Shown: one piece after another, positions 1 through 5,771 of the stretch | Layout of the letters: each line of letters begins with the position of its first letter | Position numbering within the stretch: position 1 is the stretch's first letter | From: Syntrophothermus sp. UBA1445 | GTDB taxonomy: Bacteria > Bacillota > Syntrophomonadia > Syntrophomonadales > DTU052 | Direction of reading: 5' to 3' | NCBI GenBank assembly: GCA_002329495.1 | Contig: DCTH01000052.1 | Span: 176-9,028, forward strand | DNA length: 8,853 nt | The notes under the pieces: model-generated | Databases searched by the model: none | Told to the model about the DNA's origin: nothing | What the model saw: only the letters and a program-made list of their open reading frames with translations | Program-made: the position numbers and the translations under genes

Positions 1-143
1 GCCTTGCTGAGCTCCTCTTGACAACGGCGAAACAGACCAATTCCCTCTTCAAACAATTCCAGTGAAGTTCTGAGGGGCAAATCTCCATCCTCCAATTGTT
101 TTACTATTTCCTGCAACCGGCTGAAGTCTTGCTCAAAACTCAT
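1..143 (-). CDS. xseB: Exodeoxyribonuclease VII small subunit, 3' end outside the window
   Basis: The reading frame starts at an ATG at 143 and runs off the left edge after 47 complete codons. It begins MSFEQDFSRLQEIVKQLEDG and continues through DLPLRTSLELFEEGIGLFRRC, which is the typical XseB pattern: a short helical protein of about 70-80 residues with the conserved 'LE.G.LPL..SL..FE.G..L' segment. XseB binds XseA to form exonuclease VII, which cuts single-stranded DNA from both ends into oligonucleotides in the cytoplasm. Its start codon shares one base with the xseA stop (TAATG), so the two subunits are probably translationally coupled, which suits a complex with several small subunits per large one. 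About one third of the gene is missing only because the window ends. Identification is by pattern recognition of a short but characteristic sequence plus its position after xseA. Confidence 0.93.
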   Translation of the reverse strand, partial: MSFEQDFSRLQEIVKQLEDGDLPLRTSLELFEEGIGLFRRCQEELSK

Positions 144-1378
144 TATAACCAGTCTCCTGTTCTTTTTTCTTGAACAACAACCCTGATTTCCCCGTTTCGT
201 ACGGTAAGATTTAACACTGAATCCGGTTCAACCTGCTCAATTACCCGGACTACTTCCCCATCTTCCCTGCGGGCAATAGCATAACCGCGTTCCAGTACCT
301 TAAGCGGGCTCAACGCATCCAGTGAAACTGCCGCCTGTTGAAGTAATAATCCCCGGGCATGTAGATTATTCTTCATGCGATTCTCCATGACCTGCATGAG
401 ATGCTGTAATTCCCGACGGTGGTTATCAAATAGCAGGTGAGGCTTCTTCCAGACCCTTCTTTCCTTGAGGTAATCCAACTGAGCCCATTTTTGGTTGCAG
501 TACCTCTCCATTGTCCGTCGCAGCCTTCGATGGGTACTCAGCAGCTGCTCCTGGTAGGCCACCATGTCGGGAACCGCCATCTGTCCCGCCTGGGTGGGTG
601 TCGCGGCCCGGGCATCGGCTGCAAAGTCGGCCAGGCTGAAGTCCACCTCATGCCCTACCGCGGAAATAACCGGTATACGGGACTGAACTATTGCCCTCAC
701 TACTTTTTCGGTGTTAAAGGCCCACAGGTCTTCAATGGAACCACCACCTCTGCCCACAATCATAATGTCGGGATGTCCCCACTGATTCAAGGCTTCTATG
801 GCCTGGGCAATCTCCCCCGGCGCCTCAGGTCCTTGCACGGTGGCCGCCGCAACCACTATATGACAACCTGGATGTCGCTGGCGAACCTCCCTGACAATGT
901 CCCTAAGGGCCGCTCCGTCCTTGGAGGTAACCACCCCCACACAGTTTACAAAAGGGGGAATCGGTCGCTTGCGGCGGGGATCAAAGAGACCTTCTTTCTC
1001 CAGCCGCTCCTTGAGTTGGGTAAAAGATAAATAGAGACGGCCCAGACCGTCTGGCTCCATTTCTTCCACATAATACTGGTAACGTCCGTACTTCTCGAAT
1101 ATAGATATATACCCGCGGGCAATCACCTTTAACCCGTCATCAGGTTTAAAATCAACGTTTCGCGCCCAGGTGCGGAACATTACACAGTTGACGCTGGACT
1201 CCTCATCCTTCAGATTAAAGTACATGTGGCCTGATTTTTGGTAATACCGGAAATCCGAAATCTCTCCCCTGACCCAGACATTCTGCAGCAGTCGGTCGTT
1301 TTCCAGCACCGATTTGACATGGGTAGTTAACTCGGTCACCGAAAGTATCCGGTTACCTGGCAACATCCCTTTACCCAT
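143..1378 (-). CDS. xseA: Exodeoxyribonuclease VII large subunit
   Basis: This is the catalytic subunit of exonuclease VII (411 residues; family usually 400-460). The N-terminal OB-fold spans roughly residues 10-110 (LSVTELTTHVKSVLE, then NVWVRGEISDFR and HMYFNLKD) and binds single-stranded DNA. The catalytic XseA domain follows from about residue 130, with the signatures GRGGGSIEDLWAFN (209-222) and SAVGHEVDFSLADF (239-252), followed by the D-x-R-A-x-T-P element (256-261). The C-terminal part is helical and ends with the usual LERGYAIAR element. The ATG at 1378 overlaps the stop of the upstream folD homologue by 8 bases (ATGGGTAA). An AAAGG lies 12 bases upstream, a weak and rather distant ribosome site, so translation probably depends partly on coupling. 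A second in-frame ATG four codons later (1366) is possible but has no spaced ribosome site. Nothing looks broken. Identification is firm. Confidence 0.97.
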   Translation of the reverse strand: MGKGMLPGNRILSVTELTTHVKSVLENDRLLQNVWVRGEISDFRYYQKSGHMYFNLKDEESSVNCVMFRTWARNVDFKPDDGLKVIARGYISIFEKYGRYQYYVEEMEPDGLGRLYLSFTQLKERLEKEGLFDPRRKRPIPPFVNCVGVVTSKDGAALRDIVREVRQRHPGCHIVVAAATVQGPEAPGEIAQAIEALNQWGHPDIMIVGRGGGSIEDLWAFNTEKVVRAIVQSRIPVISAVGHEVDFSLADFAADARAATPTQAGQMAVPDMVAYQEQLLSTHRRLRRTMERYCNQKWAQLDYLKERRVWKKPHLLFDNHRRELQHLMQVMENRMKNNLHARGLLLQQAAVSLDALSPLKVLERGYAIARREDGEVVRVIEQVEPDSVLNLTVRNGEIRVVVQEKRTGDWL

Positions 1379-2192
1379 TTCGGTCAGCTGCCTTTATCAG
1401 GTTGGAGAGCAGCATGGTAATCAGAAGTGGTCCTAACCCCCCTGGAACCGGCAACAGCCATGGACGTGAATCGGCTTCAAAATCTTCAGTTATTGCGTTT
1501 CCGCAGGTCTTCCCCCCCTGCCAGTGGAAGCCTGCATCAATTACCAGTGACCCTTCCGCAAACGCCGAGCCGGGTATTGAACGGGGAGTGCCCTCTTCCA
1601 GGACCACTACCTCATAAAGAGATAGATCAATCCACGGCTGCATCTCATTGACCACGGTTACCGGACATTCTCTCCCCACCAATAAAGAGTTCAGGGGTTT
1701 AATCAGGTCCAAAGACTTTCCTACCAATAGGGCACGGGGTTTGGGTGTCCGGATGTAGTTGTCAATCAGATTTAAGATGGCCGCCGACGCGCAACTGGTA
1801 AAAACCTGTTTCCCCAGATAGCCCAGACCCAAATTCAGCGGATGAAAACCATCAACGTCCTTGGATATATCGATAGCCGCAATAACTTGATCCTGGTCAA
1901 TCCCAGGTGGTAACGGAAGCTGAACCAGTATACCGTGGACCGCTTTATCCAGGTTTAATCTATTTACCAGGGCGATGACGTCATCCGTGCTGACCTCATG
2001 CAAATGATGTATCTGACACCCGGCCCCGATTTCGCCAGCCGCCCGTTGCTTCATGTTTACGTAGCGCTGGCTTTCCTGATCATTTCCCACCAGAATAATT
2101 GCCAGTACCGGAGGATGTTCTAATTCCTCCACCTGTTGCTTTAATCTTTCCCTGAGGCTCCGGGATAGCTTTAGTCCGTCAATAATGGGCAT
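1371..2192 (-). CDS. folD: FolD homologue 2: cyclohydrolase residues kept, NADP site degraded
   Basis: FolD normally catalyses both methylene-THF dehydrogenase (NADP) and methenyl-THF cyclohydrolase steps of one-carbon metabolism. From the ATG at 2192 this protein has 273 residues. The N-terminal folate domain is well kept: SQRYVNMKQRAAGEIG (41-56) has the YxxxK motif with Y44 and catalytic K48; VHGILVQLPLP (85-95) has the conserved Gln at 91; KDVDGFHPLN (111-120) is canonical. The Rossmann part is not: the usual GRSxxVGxP reads GKSLDLIKP (158-166), the TVCHSxT stretch reads VVNEMQP (180-186), the ADI..A.GKP strand reads YEVVVLEEGTP (193-203), and CTP reads TSC (132-134). The end PVPGGLGPL (248-256) is kept. 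I infer a cyclohydrolase with little or no dehydrogenase activity, or the cyclohydrolase half of a heterodimer. The upstream folD stop is 4 bases away. A longer frame to 2258 exists, but the ribosome site and family alignment support 2192. Confidence 0.9.
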   Translation of the reverse strand: MPIIDGLKLSRSLRERLKQQVEELEHPPVLAIILVGNDQESQRYVNMKQRAAGEIGAGCQIHHLHEVSTDDVIALVNRLNLDKAVHGILVQLPLPPGIDQDQVIAAIDISKDVDGFHPLNLGLGYLGKQVFTSCASAAILNLIDNYIRTPKPRALLVGKSLDLIKPLNSLLVGRECPVTVVNEMQPWIDLSLYEVVVLEEGTPRSIPGSAFAEGSLVIDAGFHWQGGKTCGNAITEDFEADSRPWLLPVPGGLGPLLITMLLSNLIKAADRNG

Positions 2193-2196
2193 GTCT

Positions 2197-3084
2197 TTAT
2201 TCCTCCGGTTCCATCTGCCATTTAATGGCGTCAACAAGATTCTTCCACAGATATGCAACGGTTACTGTGCCTACTCCGCCGGGTACCGGGGTTATAAATC
2301 CGGCACGCTTAACCGCCTCCTCGAATTCAACATCGCCGACCAGCTTACCGTCAACGTAATTGATTCCCACATCAATTACAATTGCGCCTGGCTTGATCCA
2401 CTCACCCCGAACGAAATTGGGTTTACCCAGTGAGGCTACTACAATATCCGCCCGCTGTATATGATCCTTGAGTACTCCGCGCTCACTGGTTCCCGAATGA
2501 CATACCGTTACTGTACAGTCGAGAGCGGTGAGCATGAGGCTTACTGGTTTGCCGACGATGTCACTGCGGCCGATAACAACGGCCTCCAACCCACGGAGTT
2601 TGACCCCGGTGGTCTTTATTAATTGAACAGCGCTCAGGGCGGTGCAGGGTGCCAATCCCGGCCGGCCCAGGAATAATCTGCCCAGGTTGTAAGGGGTCAC
2701 CCCTTCCACGTCTTTTTTGCGGTCAATCGCCCATTGCAAAGCCCGACCATCGAGGTGTTTCGGCACTGGCATGTGCAGCATTATGCCATGGACTGCAGGA
2801 TCGTGGTTCATGCCCTCAATAGTCTTGATAACCTCACCTTGCGCAGCGGATTCCGGAAGGTTGATCAATTCGCTCTTGATCCCAACCTTTTCCGCACTGC
2901 GCATCTGGGAAGCCAGATATGTTTTGGATGCCGGATCCTCACCAACCTGAATGGTCACCAGACGAGGATTCACCCCTGCGGTTTTCAGACGCTGCAAATT
3001 ATCTGATACATACTGCAATATTGCGTTAGCCGGCTCCTTGCCGTACAAAACATTATTACTACTCAAGACGAACCCCCATTTCAT
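2197..3084 (-). CDS. folD: FolD homologue 1: NADP site kept, cyclohydrolase lysine replaced by Gln
   Basis: This is a second FolD-family protein of 295 residues from the ATG at 3084. A TTG at 3066 (289 residues) fits the family N-terminus better (LSSNNVLYGK against the usual short lead to DGK) and has a GGGGG six bases upstream, so the true start is uncertain. The Rossmann signature GRSDIVGKP (172-180), TVTVCHSGT (191-199), ADIVVASLGKP (212-222), IVIDVGIN (235-242) and TPVPGGVG (265-272) look fully functional for NADP. The folate site is altered. The catalytic lysine of YxxxK is Gln60 (TYLASQMRSAEKVG); the conserved Gln of VQLP is His104 (MLHMP); KDVDG is KDVEG (124-128); CTP is CTA (147-149); GGVGP is GGVGT. 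In the human enzyme, substitution of the equivalent lysine (K56) abolishes cyclohydrolase while dehydrogenase can persist, so I infer a dehydrogenase-only enzyme. It overlaps the TsaD-like gene upstream. Confidence 0.92.
   Translation of the reverse strand: MKWGFVLSSNNVLYGKEPANAILQYVSDNLQRLKTAGVNPRLVTIQVGEDPASKTYLASQMRSAEKVGIKSELINLPESAAQGEVIKTIEGMNHDPAVHGIMLHMPVPKHLDGRALQWAIDRKKDVEGVTPYNLGRLFLGRPGLAPCTALSAVQLIKTTGVKLRGLEAVVIGRSDIVGKPVSLMLTALDCTVTVCHSGTSERGVLKDHIQRADIVVASLGKPNFVRGEWIKPGAIVIDVGINYVDGKLVGDVEFEEAVKRAGFITPVPGGVGTVTVAYLWKNLVDAIKWQMEPEE
2202..2206 (-). promoter_or_regulatory. Shine-Dalgarno that fixes the start of folD homologue 2
   Basis: GGAGG lies 9 bases before the ATG at 2192. 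It sits inside the last codons of the upstream folD homologue (…GAG GAA TAA), so the two cistrons are tightly packed. The site favours the 273-residue product over an in-frame extension of 22 residues that would overlap the upstream gene and has no family similarity. Confidence 0.85.
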
Positions 3085-4027
3085 GTTCGTAATAATAACA
3101 CCTTCTGGTCATCAAAGCGGTACCCACTGCGTTGTCAGTACTAAGACGTGGTGGTGCCCAGAAGAGTTGTATTCCCGCCCCCTTAAGCCTCTCAGTCAGG
3201 CGCTGGCGGATAATCCCATTGGCCATCACCCCTCCCGCCATTACCACACTGGTGATTCCACAACGCTTGACGGCTGCTCTAAGTCCTTTTTCCAGGGTAT
3301 TGGCAATACACTTAAACACCAGATGGGCCACTGTCTCCTGGGGCACCCCCAGATCCAGCATGGAAACCGCTCGGGTTTCTGCTCCGGAAAAGGAGAATCC
3401 CAGCGCATCAACCGCCGATGGGAGAGAAAGATCGGTAACAACATTTTGGGCCAGTCGCTCCATATATGGGCCCGATGGGAAGGGCAACCCCATGGCCACC
3501 CCCACCCGGTCAACCAGCTGTCCGGCATTTAAATCCTTGGTGGCCAGGATCAATTCAATATCATACCTGCCCTGATCACGTTTCACCAGCAGGATCTCGG
3601 AAGTCCCCCCGGAAAAATGAACCGCAATATAATCCGGTCCATTCAAGGGCAGTTCAAAGGAAGCTGCTTCAACATGTCCTTCCTGGTGGCTCAGTAGATA
3701 CAATGGGTAGTTTCCGACACTGGCCAGACATCTACCCACACCCAGTCCGGCAAGAAAAACCGGCATGTAGCTATCAGGAAGCCGTCTGGGCCGGTCGCTC
3801 ACACCCAACGCCAAAAGCCGGTGTTTCTTTATAGTAGGGGCCAGCTTTTCCATCAACACCGGGAGATTGCGTATGTGTTGAAAGTGGGCCTCAGACTGCC
3901 GCAGTCCTCTGCTTCCTGGTTTTACTTCCAAAAGCAGTCGTTCATCAGCCAACACCTCACCCGTTTCCCCGACAATCGCCACCGAGGTGGTATAGGCGCT
4001 GGTATCTATACCCAGAAAGGCATTCAA
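3059..4027 (-). CDS. TsaD/Kae1-like ASKHA-fold protein, probably not the t6A enzyme
   Basis: The 322-residue protein belongs to the TsaD/Kae1 family (often labelled O-sialoglycoprotein endopeptidase, M22). Kept features are the HxxxH metal-binding motif SHQEGH (H114, H118), the third ligand in STDNA (D298), FSFSG (211-215), the phosphate-loop-like SGG (139-141), AGQLVDRV (168-175) and AGGVMAN (264-270). True TsaD differs at sites linked to catalysis: its N-terminal ETSCDDT/E is DTSAYTT here (8-14), so the acidic pair is missing; SGGHT is SGGTS, losing the histidine; and DDAAGEAFDK is KDLNAGQLVDR. The family fold and a metal/nucleotide site are therefore likely, but tRNA t6A synthesis is doubtful, and an orthodox TsaD should exist elsewhere in the genome. 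Similar genes are, to my memory, found near folD/xseA in other Clostridia, with no known role. The start is TTG, with AAGGGGG 8 bases upstream. It lies 3 bases after nusB and overlaps folD homologue 1. Confidence 0.88.
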   Translation of the reverse strand: MNAFLGIDTSAYTTSVAIVGETGEVLADERLLLEVKPGSRGLRQSEAHFQHIRNLPVLMEKLAPTIKKHRLLALGVSDRPRRLPDSYMPVFLAGLGVGRCLASVGNYPLYLLSHQEGHVEAASFELPLNGPDYIAVHFSGGTSEILLVKRDQGRYDIELILATKDLNAGQLVDRVGVAMGLPFPSGPYMERLAQNVVTDLSLPSAVDALGFSFSGAETRAVSMLDLGVPQETVAHLVFKCIANTLEKGLRAAVKRCGITSVVMAGGVMANGIIRQRLTERLKGAGIQLFWAPPRLSTDNAVGTALMTRRCYYYEHEMGVRLE

Positions 4028-4030
4028 TTC

Positions 4031-4426
4031 TTAAGCCCCCTTGATACGATCCAGGATGGCATTAATGAACGCATGAGAGTTGCTATCCCCATAGATTTTG
4101 GCCAATTCAACCGCTTCATTTATAACTACCACCGGATGGACATCACCCGTGTACAGCATTTCATAAGCAGCCATTCTCAAAAGGTTCCTATCAACTACGG
4201 GCATCCTCTCCAGAGGCCAATCGGGAGAAAACCTGGTAATCTGCCGGTCAATGTCTACCCGGTGTTCCAGAGTTCCCAGAACCAGATTGGAAATAAATTT
4301 CCGACTCTCTTCCTTAATCGAGAGATCCTGATTGAGCTCCAGAAGAGCCTCATTTGCGTCTGTCTGAACCAGGTCAACGGTGAATAATATCTTGAATGCT
4401 GCTTCCCGGGCTTTCCTTCTGCTCAA
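4031..4426 (-). CDS. nusB: Transcription antitermination factor NusB
   Basis: NusB binds boxA RNA together with NusE (S10) and helps RNA polymerase read through rRNA operons. The 131-residue all-helical protein starts SRRKAREAAFKILFTVDL, the typical R-R-x-A-R-E-x-A-(x)n-L motif, and the second half carries ISNLVLGTLEHRVDIDRQI, then the conserved VDRNLLRMAAYEML (98-111) and VVINEAVELAKIYGD (120-ish region), ending FINAILDRIKG. Length is normal for the family. The start is TTG at 4426, supported by a very strong AAGGAGG 7 bases upstream; no ATG lies nearby in frame. It sits between DUF2273 (14 bases away) and the TsaD-like gene (3 bases away), matching the position of nusB in the acc-fol-xse cluster of Firmicutes. 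Nothing unusual apart from the start codon. Confidence 0.97.
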   Translation of the reverse strand: MSRRKAREAAFKILFTVDLVQTDANEALLELNQDLSIKEESRKFISNLVLGTLEHRVDIDRQITRFSPDWPLERMPVVDRNLLRMAAYEMLYTGDVHPVVVINEAVELAKIYGDSNSHAFINAILDRIKGA

Positions 4427-4433
4427 TCGTTTT

Positions 4434-4440
4434 CCTCCTT
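4434..4440 (-). promoter_or_regulatory. Strong Shine-Dalgarno for nusB TTG start
   Basis: AAGGAGG, a near-perfect anti-SD match, lies 7 bases upstream of the TTG at 4426. It supports initiation at TTG and ends directly against the stop codon of the DUF2273 gene. Confidence 0.85.
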
Positions 4441-4656
4441 CTATCGTCCGCGAAATCTTTTTAACCAGTCATCGAAATCAACCTGCTCGTCGACCGCTTT
4501 GCCGATCAAAAAGCCGCCAATGATACACATTACAATAAACAATGCCTTCCAGAACCCGTAATTAATCACCAGTATACCTGCAATCAATCCCAAAACCAAA
4601 CCGATAGCCTTACCGCGGTGGTTCTCTATTATGTAAGTGAGCATTTTATCCCACAC
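4441..4656 (-). CDS. DUF2273-family small membrane protein
   Basis: This 71-residue protein starts at GTG (4656), chosen because AGGAGG lies 9 bases upstream; an in-frame extension to 4698 would overlap amaP and has no ribosome site. After a short N-terminus with the family-like ENHRGKAIG (about 10-18), two hydrophobic segments follow: GLVLGLIAGILVINYGF (about 18-34) and ALFIVMCIIGGFLIGKA (about 37-53). The charged tail contains DFDDWLKRFRGR. This is the pattern of DUF2273, a two-helix membrane protein that accompanies Asp23/AmaP genes in Firmicutes. Its function is unknown. It probably forms part of the same membrane-associated Asp23 envelope-stress assembly, which I infer from neighbourhood only. 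The charged residues after the second helix suggest a cytoplasmic tail. Confidence 0.88.
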   Translation of the reverse strand: MWDKMLTYIIENHRGKAIGLVLGLIAGILVINYGFWKALFIVMCIIGGFLIGKAVDEQVDFDDWLKRFRGR

Positions 4657-4672
4657 GTATTCCTTCCTCCTT

Positions 4673-5203
4673 TCAACGCACGGCAGGCTTGGGAGCAAAG
4701 TCGTCCACCTTTATCCTGACCTCTGCTACTCGAAGACCGCCGACTTCTTCCAGGAGAGCTCCGACCTTTTCCTGAATCGATGAGGTCATTTCAGGGATTT
4801 TGTAATCGGGGTTAACCATTAAGGTCAGGGAAACCACCACCCCGTTTTTTCCGTTGGTTACTTCGGGCTTGACTTCCCGCACCCCTTCAACCAGCTTGAC
4901 AGCTTTAAGTACAATCTGTTTTATGGCCGGAACGGTTATGATCACTTTACCTGCAGTCGATTCCTGTACTACTACCTCAATTTCCTGTCTGGTTCTAAAC
5001 AGCTGAATCATAAGAGCTAAACCAACAATCACCAAAAAGGCACCAACAGTGCCACTGATCAGCCGGTTTTGAGATGTTCGCACCAACTCATTGATCCAAA
5101 CCAGTGGCTCATTGTTACCGAGGGCCAGTCCCACAATTATTACCGATAAACCAATCAAAACCAGATTATAAAGAACGAGTATTGACTTCCAAAAAGCCGA
5201 CAC
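4673..5203 (-). CDS. amaP: Alkaline shock response membrane anchor protein AmaP
   Basis: The 176-residue protein has two N-terminal membrane segments, about residues 5-28 (WKSILVLYNLVLIGLSVIIV) and 46-69 (ISGTVGAFLVIVGLALMIQL), followed by a cytoplasmic domain of about 100 residues with Asp23-like features (VPAIKQIVLKAVKLVEGVRE, then VVVSLTLMVNPDYKIPEM and an amphipathic helix). That layout is AmaP, which in Staphylococcus aureus holds the abundant Asp23 protein at the membrane. The start is GTG at 5203, with AAGGGGGG 7 bases upstream; the frame extends in-frame to 5242 but without a ribosome site, and the TTG one codon earlier is too close to the site. The gene is separated from asp23 by a hairpin, and its stop lies 16 bases before the DUF2273 GTG start, with the DUF2273 ribosome site overlapping its end. 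Confidence 0.9.
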   Translation of the reverse strand: MSAFWKSILVLYNLVLIGLSVIIVGLALGNNEPLVWINELVRTSQNRLISGTVGAFLVIVGLALMIQLFRTRQEIEVVVQESTAGKVIITVPAIKQIVLKAVKLVEGVREVKPEVTNGKNGVVVSLTLMVNPDYKIPEMTSSIQEKVGALLEEVGGLRVAEVRIKVDDFAPKPAVR

Positions 5204-5210
5204 CAAAATA

Positions 5211-5218
5211 CCCCCCTT
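5211..5218 (-). promoter_or_regulatory. Shine-Dalgarno that decides the amaP start
   Basis: AAGGGGGG lies 7 bases before the GTG at 5203. It identifies GTG as the start and excludes the longer in-frame reading from an ATG at 5242. Confidence 0.75.
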
Positions 5219-5284
5219 CCTAAGGAGTGGCTTACTTTTCACCCTTGCGGACCTTCGTGATTAAATGCACAAAACTGATCCAAT

Positions 5285-5329
5285 AAAAACCCGAAAAGGG
5301 ACAGCAACCCCCTGAACACAGGGGGTTGC
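5285..5329 (-). terminator. Hairpin between asp23 and amaP, probable intrinsic terminator or attenuator
   Basis: Read on the minus strand, 11 bases downstream of the asp23 stop there is a perfect 11-bp inverted repeat (GCAACCCCCTG / CAGGGGGTTGC, 5319-5329 and 5304-5314) with a 4-base loop. It is followed by TGTCCC, TTTT, CGGG and then TTTTT (5285-5289). The U-tract is not immediately adjacent and is split by a possible mini stem CCC-TTTTC-GGG. The stem is strong, so it should stop or thin out transcription, or protect the asp23 mRNA end. The remaining gap to amaP (5204-5284) shows no promoter I can defend. Confidence 0.7.
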
Positions 5330-5339
5330 CATCAATCTT

Positions 5340-5744
5340 TTATTTCTCAGCTGACTCTTCCTCAACTTTGCCTTTCTTCATTGAGACTCCGACTACATGG
5401 ACATTAACCGCTGTAACATTAAGACCCGTCATGGTTTCGACTGCGCTCTTCACCTGATTCTGTACCGCCTTGGCCACGCCGGGAATCGGAAAACCGAACT
5501 CGACCACAATAAATGCTTCAATAGCAGCTTCGGTTTCCCCCACTTCAACTTTTACGCCCTTGCTCAGGTTTTTCCGACCCAGTATCTCAGTTAGTCCAGA
5601 TGTAAGACTGCCGCTCATGGCAGCAACACCCTCAACCTCAACTGCCGCCAGGCCTGCTATGGTGGAGACTACTTCCTCCGCTATGCGTATCGCTCCGATA
5701 TCCGTATTGCTGCTCATCTTCTCCAGGGAAACATTATTTTCCAA
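5340..5744 (-). CDS. Asp23/Gls24 family envelope stress protein (YqhY type)
   Basis: The 134-residue soluble protein has the Asp23/Gls24 (DUF322) core: GAIRIAEEVVSTIAGLAAVE near the N-terminus, VEGVAAMSG, then KGVKVEVGETEAAIEAFIVV, the family element YG-like 'FGFPIPGVAKAVQNQVKSAV' (here with Phe), and the closing strand GLNVTAVNVHVVGV. The tail is acidic and charged (KKGKVEEESAEK). In B. subtilis the equivalent gene yqhY lies directly after accBC, and its loss is linked to disturbed acetyl-CoA carboxylase/fatty-acid control; here the same position is kept. Asp23 proteins collect under the membrane through AmaP, encoded next. The start is TTG at 5744, 7 bases after a GGGGG Shine-Dalgarno; an ATG 5 bases earlier is out of frame. 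A promoter candidate upstream and a hairpin downstream suggest it can be expressed as its own short unit. Confidence 0.93.
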   Translation of the reverse strand: MENNVSLEKMSSNTDIGAIRIAEEVVSTIAGLAAVEVEGVAAMSGSLTSGLTEILGRKNLSKGVKVEVGETEAAIEAFIVVEFGFPIPGVAKAVQNQVKSAVETMTGLNVTAVNVHVVGVSMKKGKVEEESAEK

Positions 5745-5771
5745 TTCATCACCCCCTATATTTGTATCTAC

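Noticed and set aside
437..1030. Plus-strand open frame of 197 codons inside xseA
   Set aside because: It lies opposite a well conserved XseA catalytic domain, resembles no family I know, has a low-complexity composition typical of antisense frames, and has no ribosome site.
2193..2258. Longer N-terminus for folD homologue 2 starting at 2258
   Set aside because: The extra 22 residues overlap folD homologue 1, have no FolD similarity, and the GGAGG site points to the ATG at 2192.
2905..2907. Lysine loss in folD homologue 1 as a sequencing error (CAG for AAG)
   Set aside because: One base would explain it, but four other conserved folate-site positions in the same protein have changed as well, while the cofactor half has not.
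2951..3532. Plus-strand open frame of 193 codons across folD homologue 1 and the TsaD-like gene
   Set aside because: It spans the junction of two conserved minus-strand genes and shows no recognisable protein pattern.
3059..4027. Calling this gene tsaD, the tRNA t6A synthesis enzyme
   Set aside because: The family fold is clear, but the acidic N-terminal pair and the SGGHT histidine are missing and the spacing of several motifs differs, so only TsaD-like is supported.
3821..4387. Plus-strand open frame of 188 codons across nusB and the TsaD-like gene
   Set aside because: Antisense to two conserved genes, with no family similarity.
5204..5284. Promoter for amaP in the gap after the hairpin
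   Set aside because: TTGGAT and TTTAAT are present, but only 12 bases apart; no pair of boxes with acceptable spacing was found.
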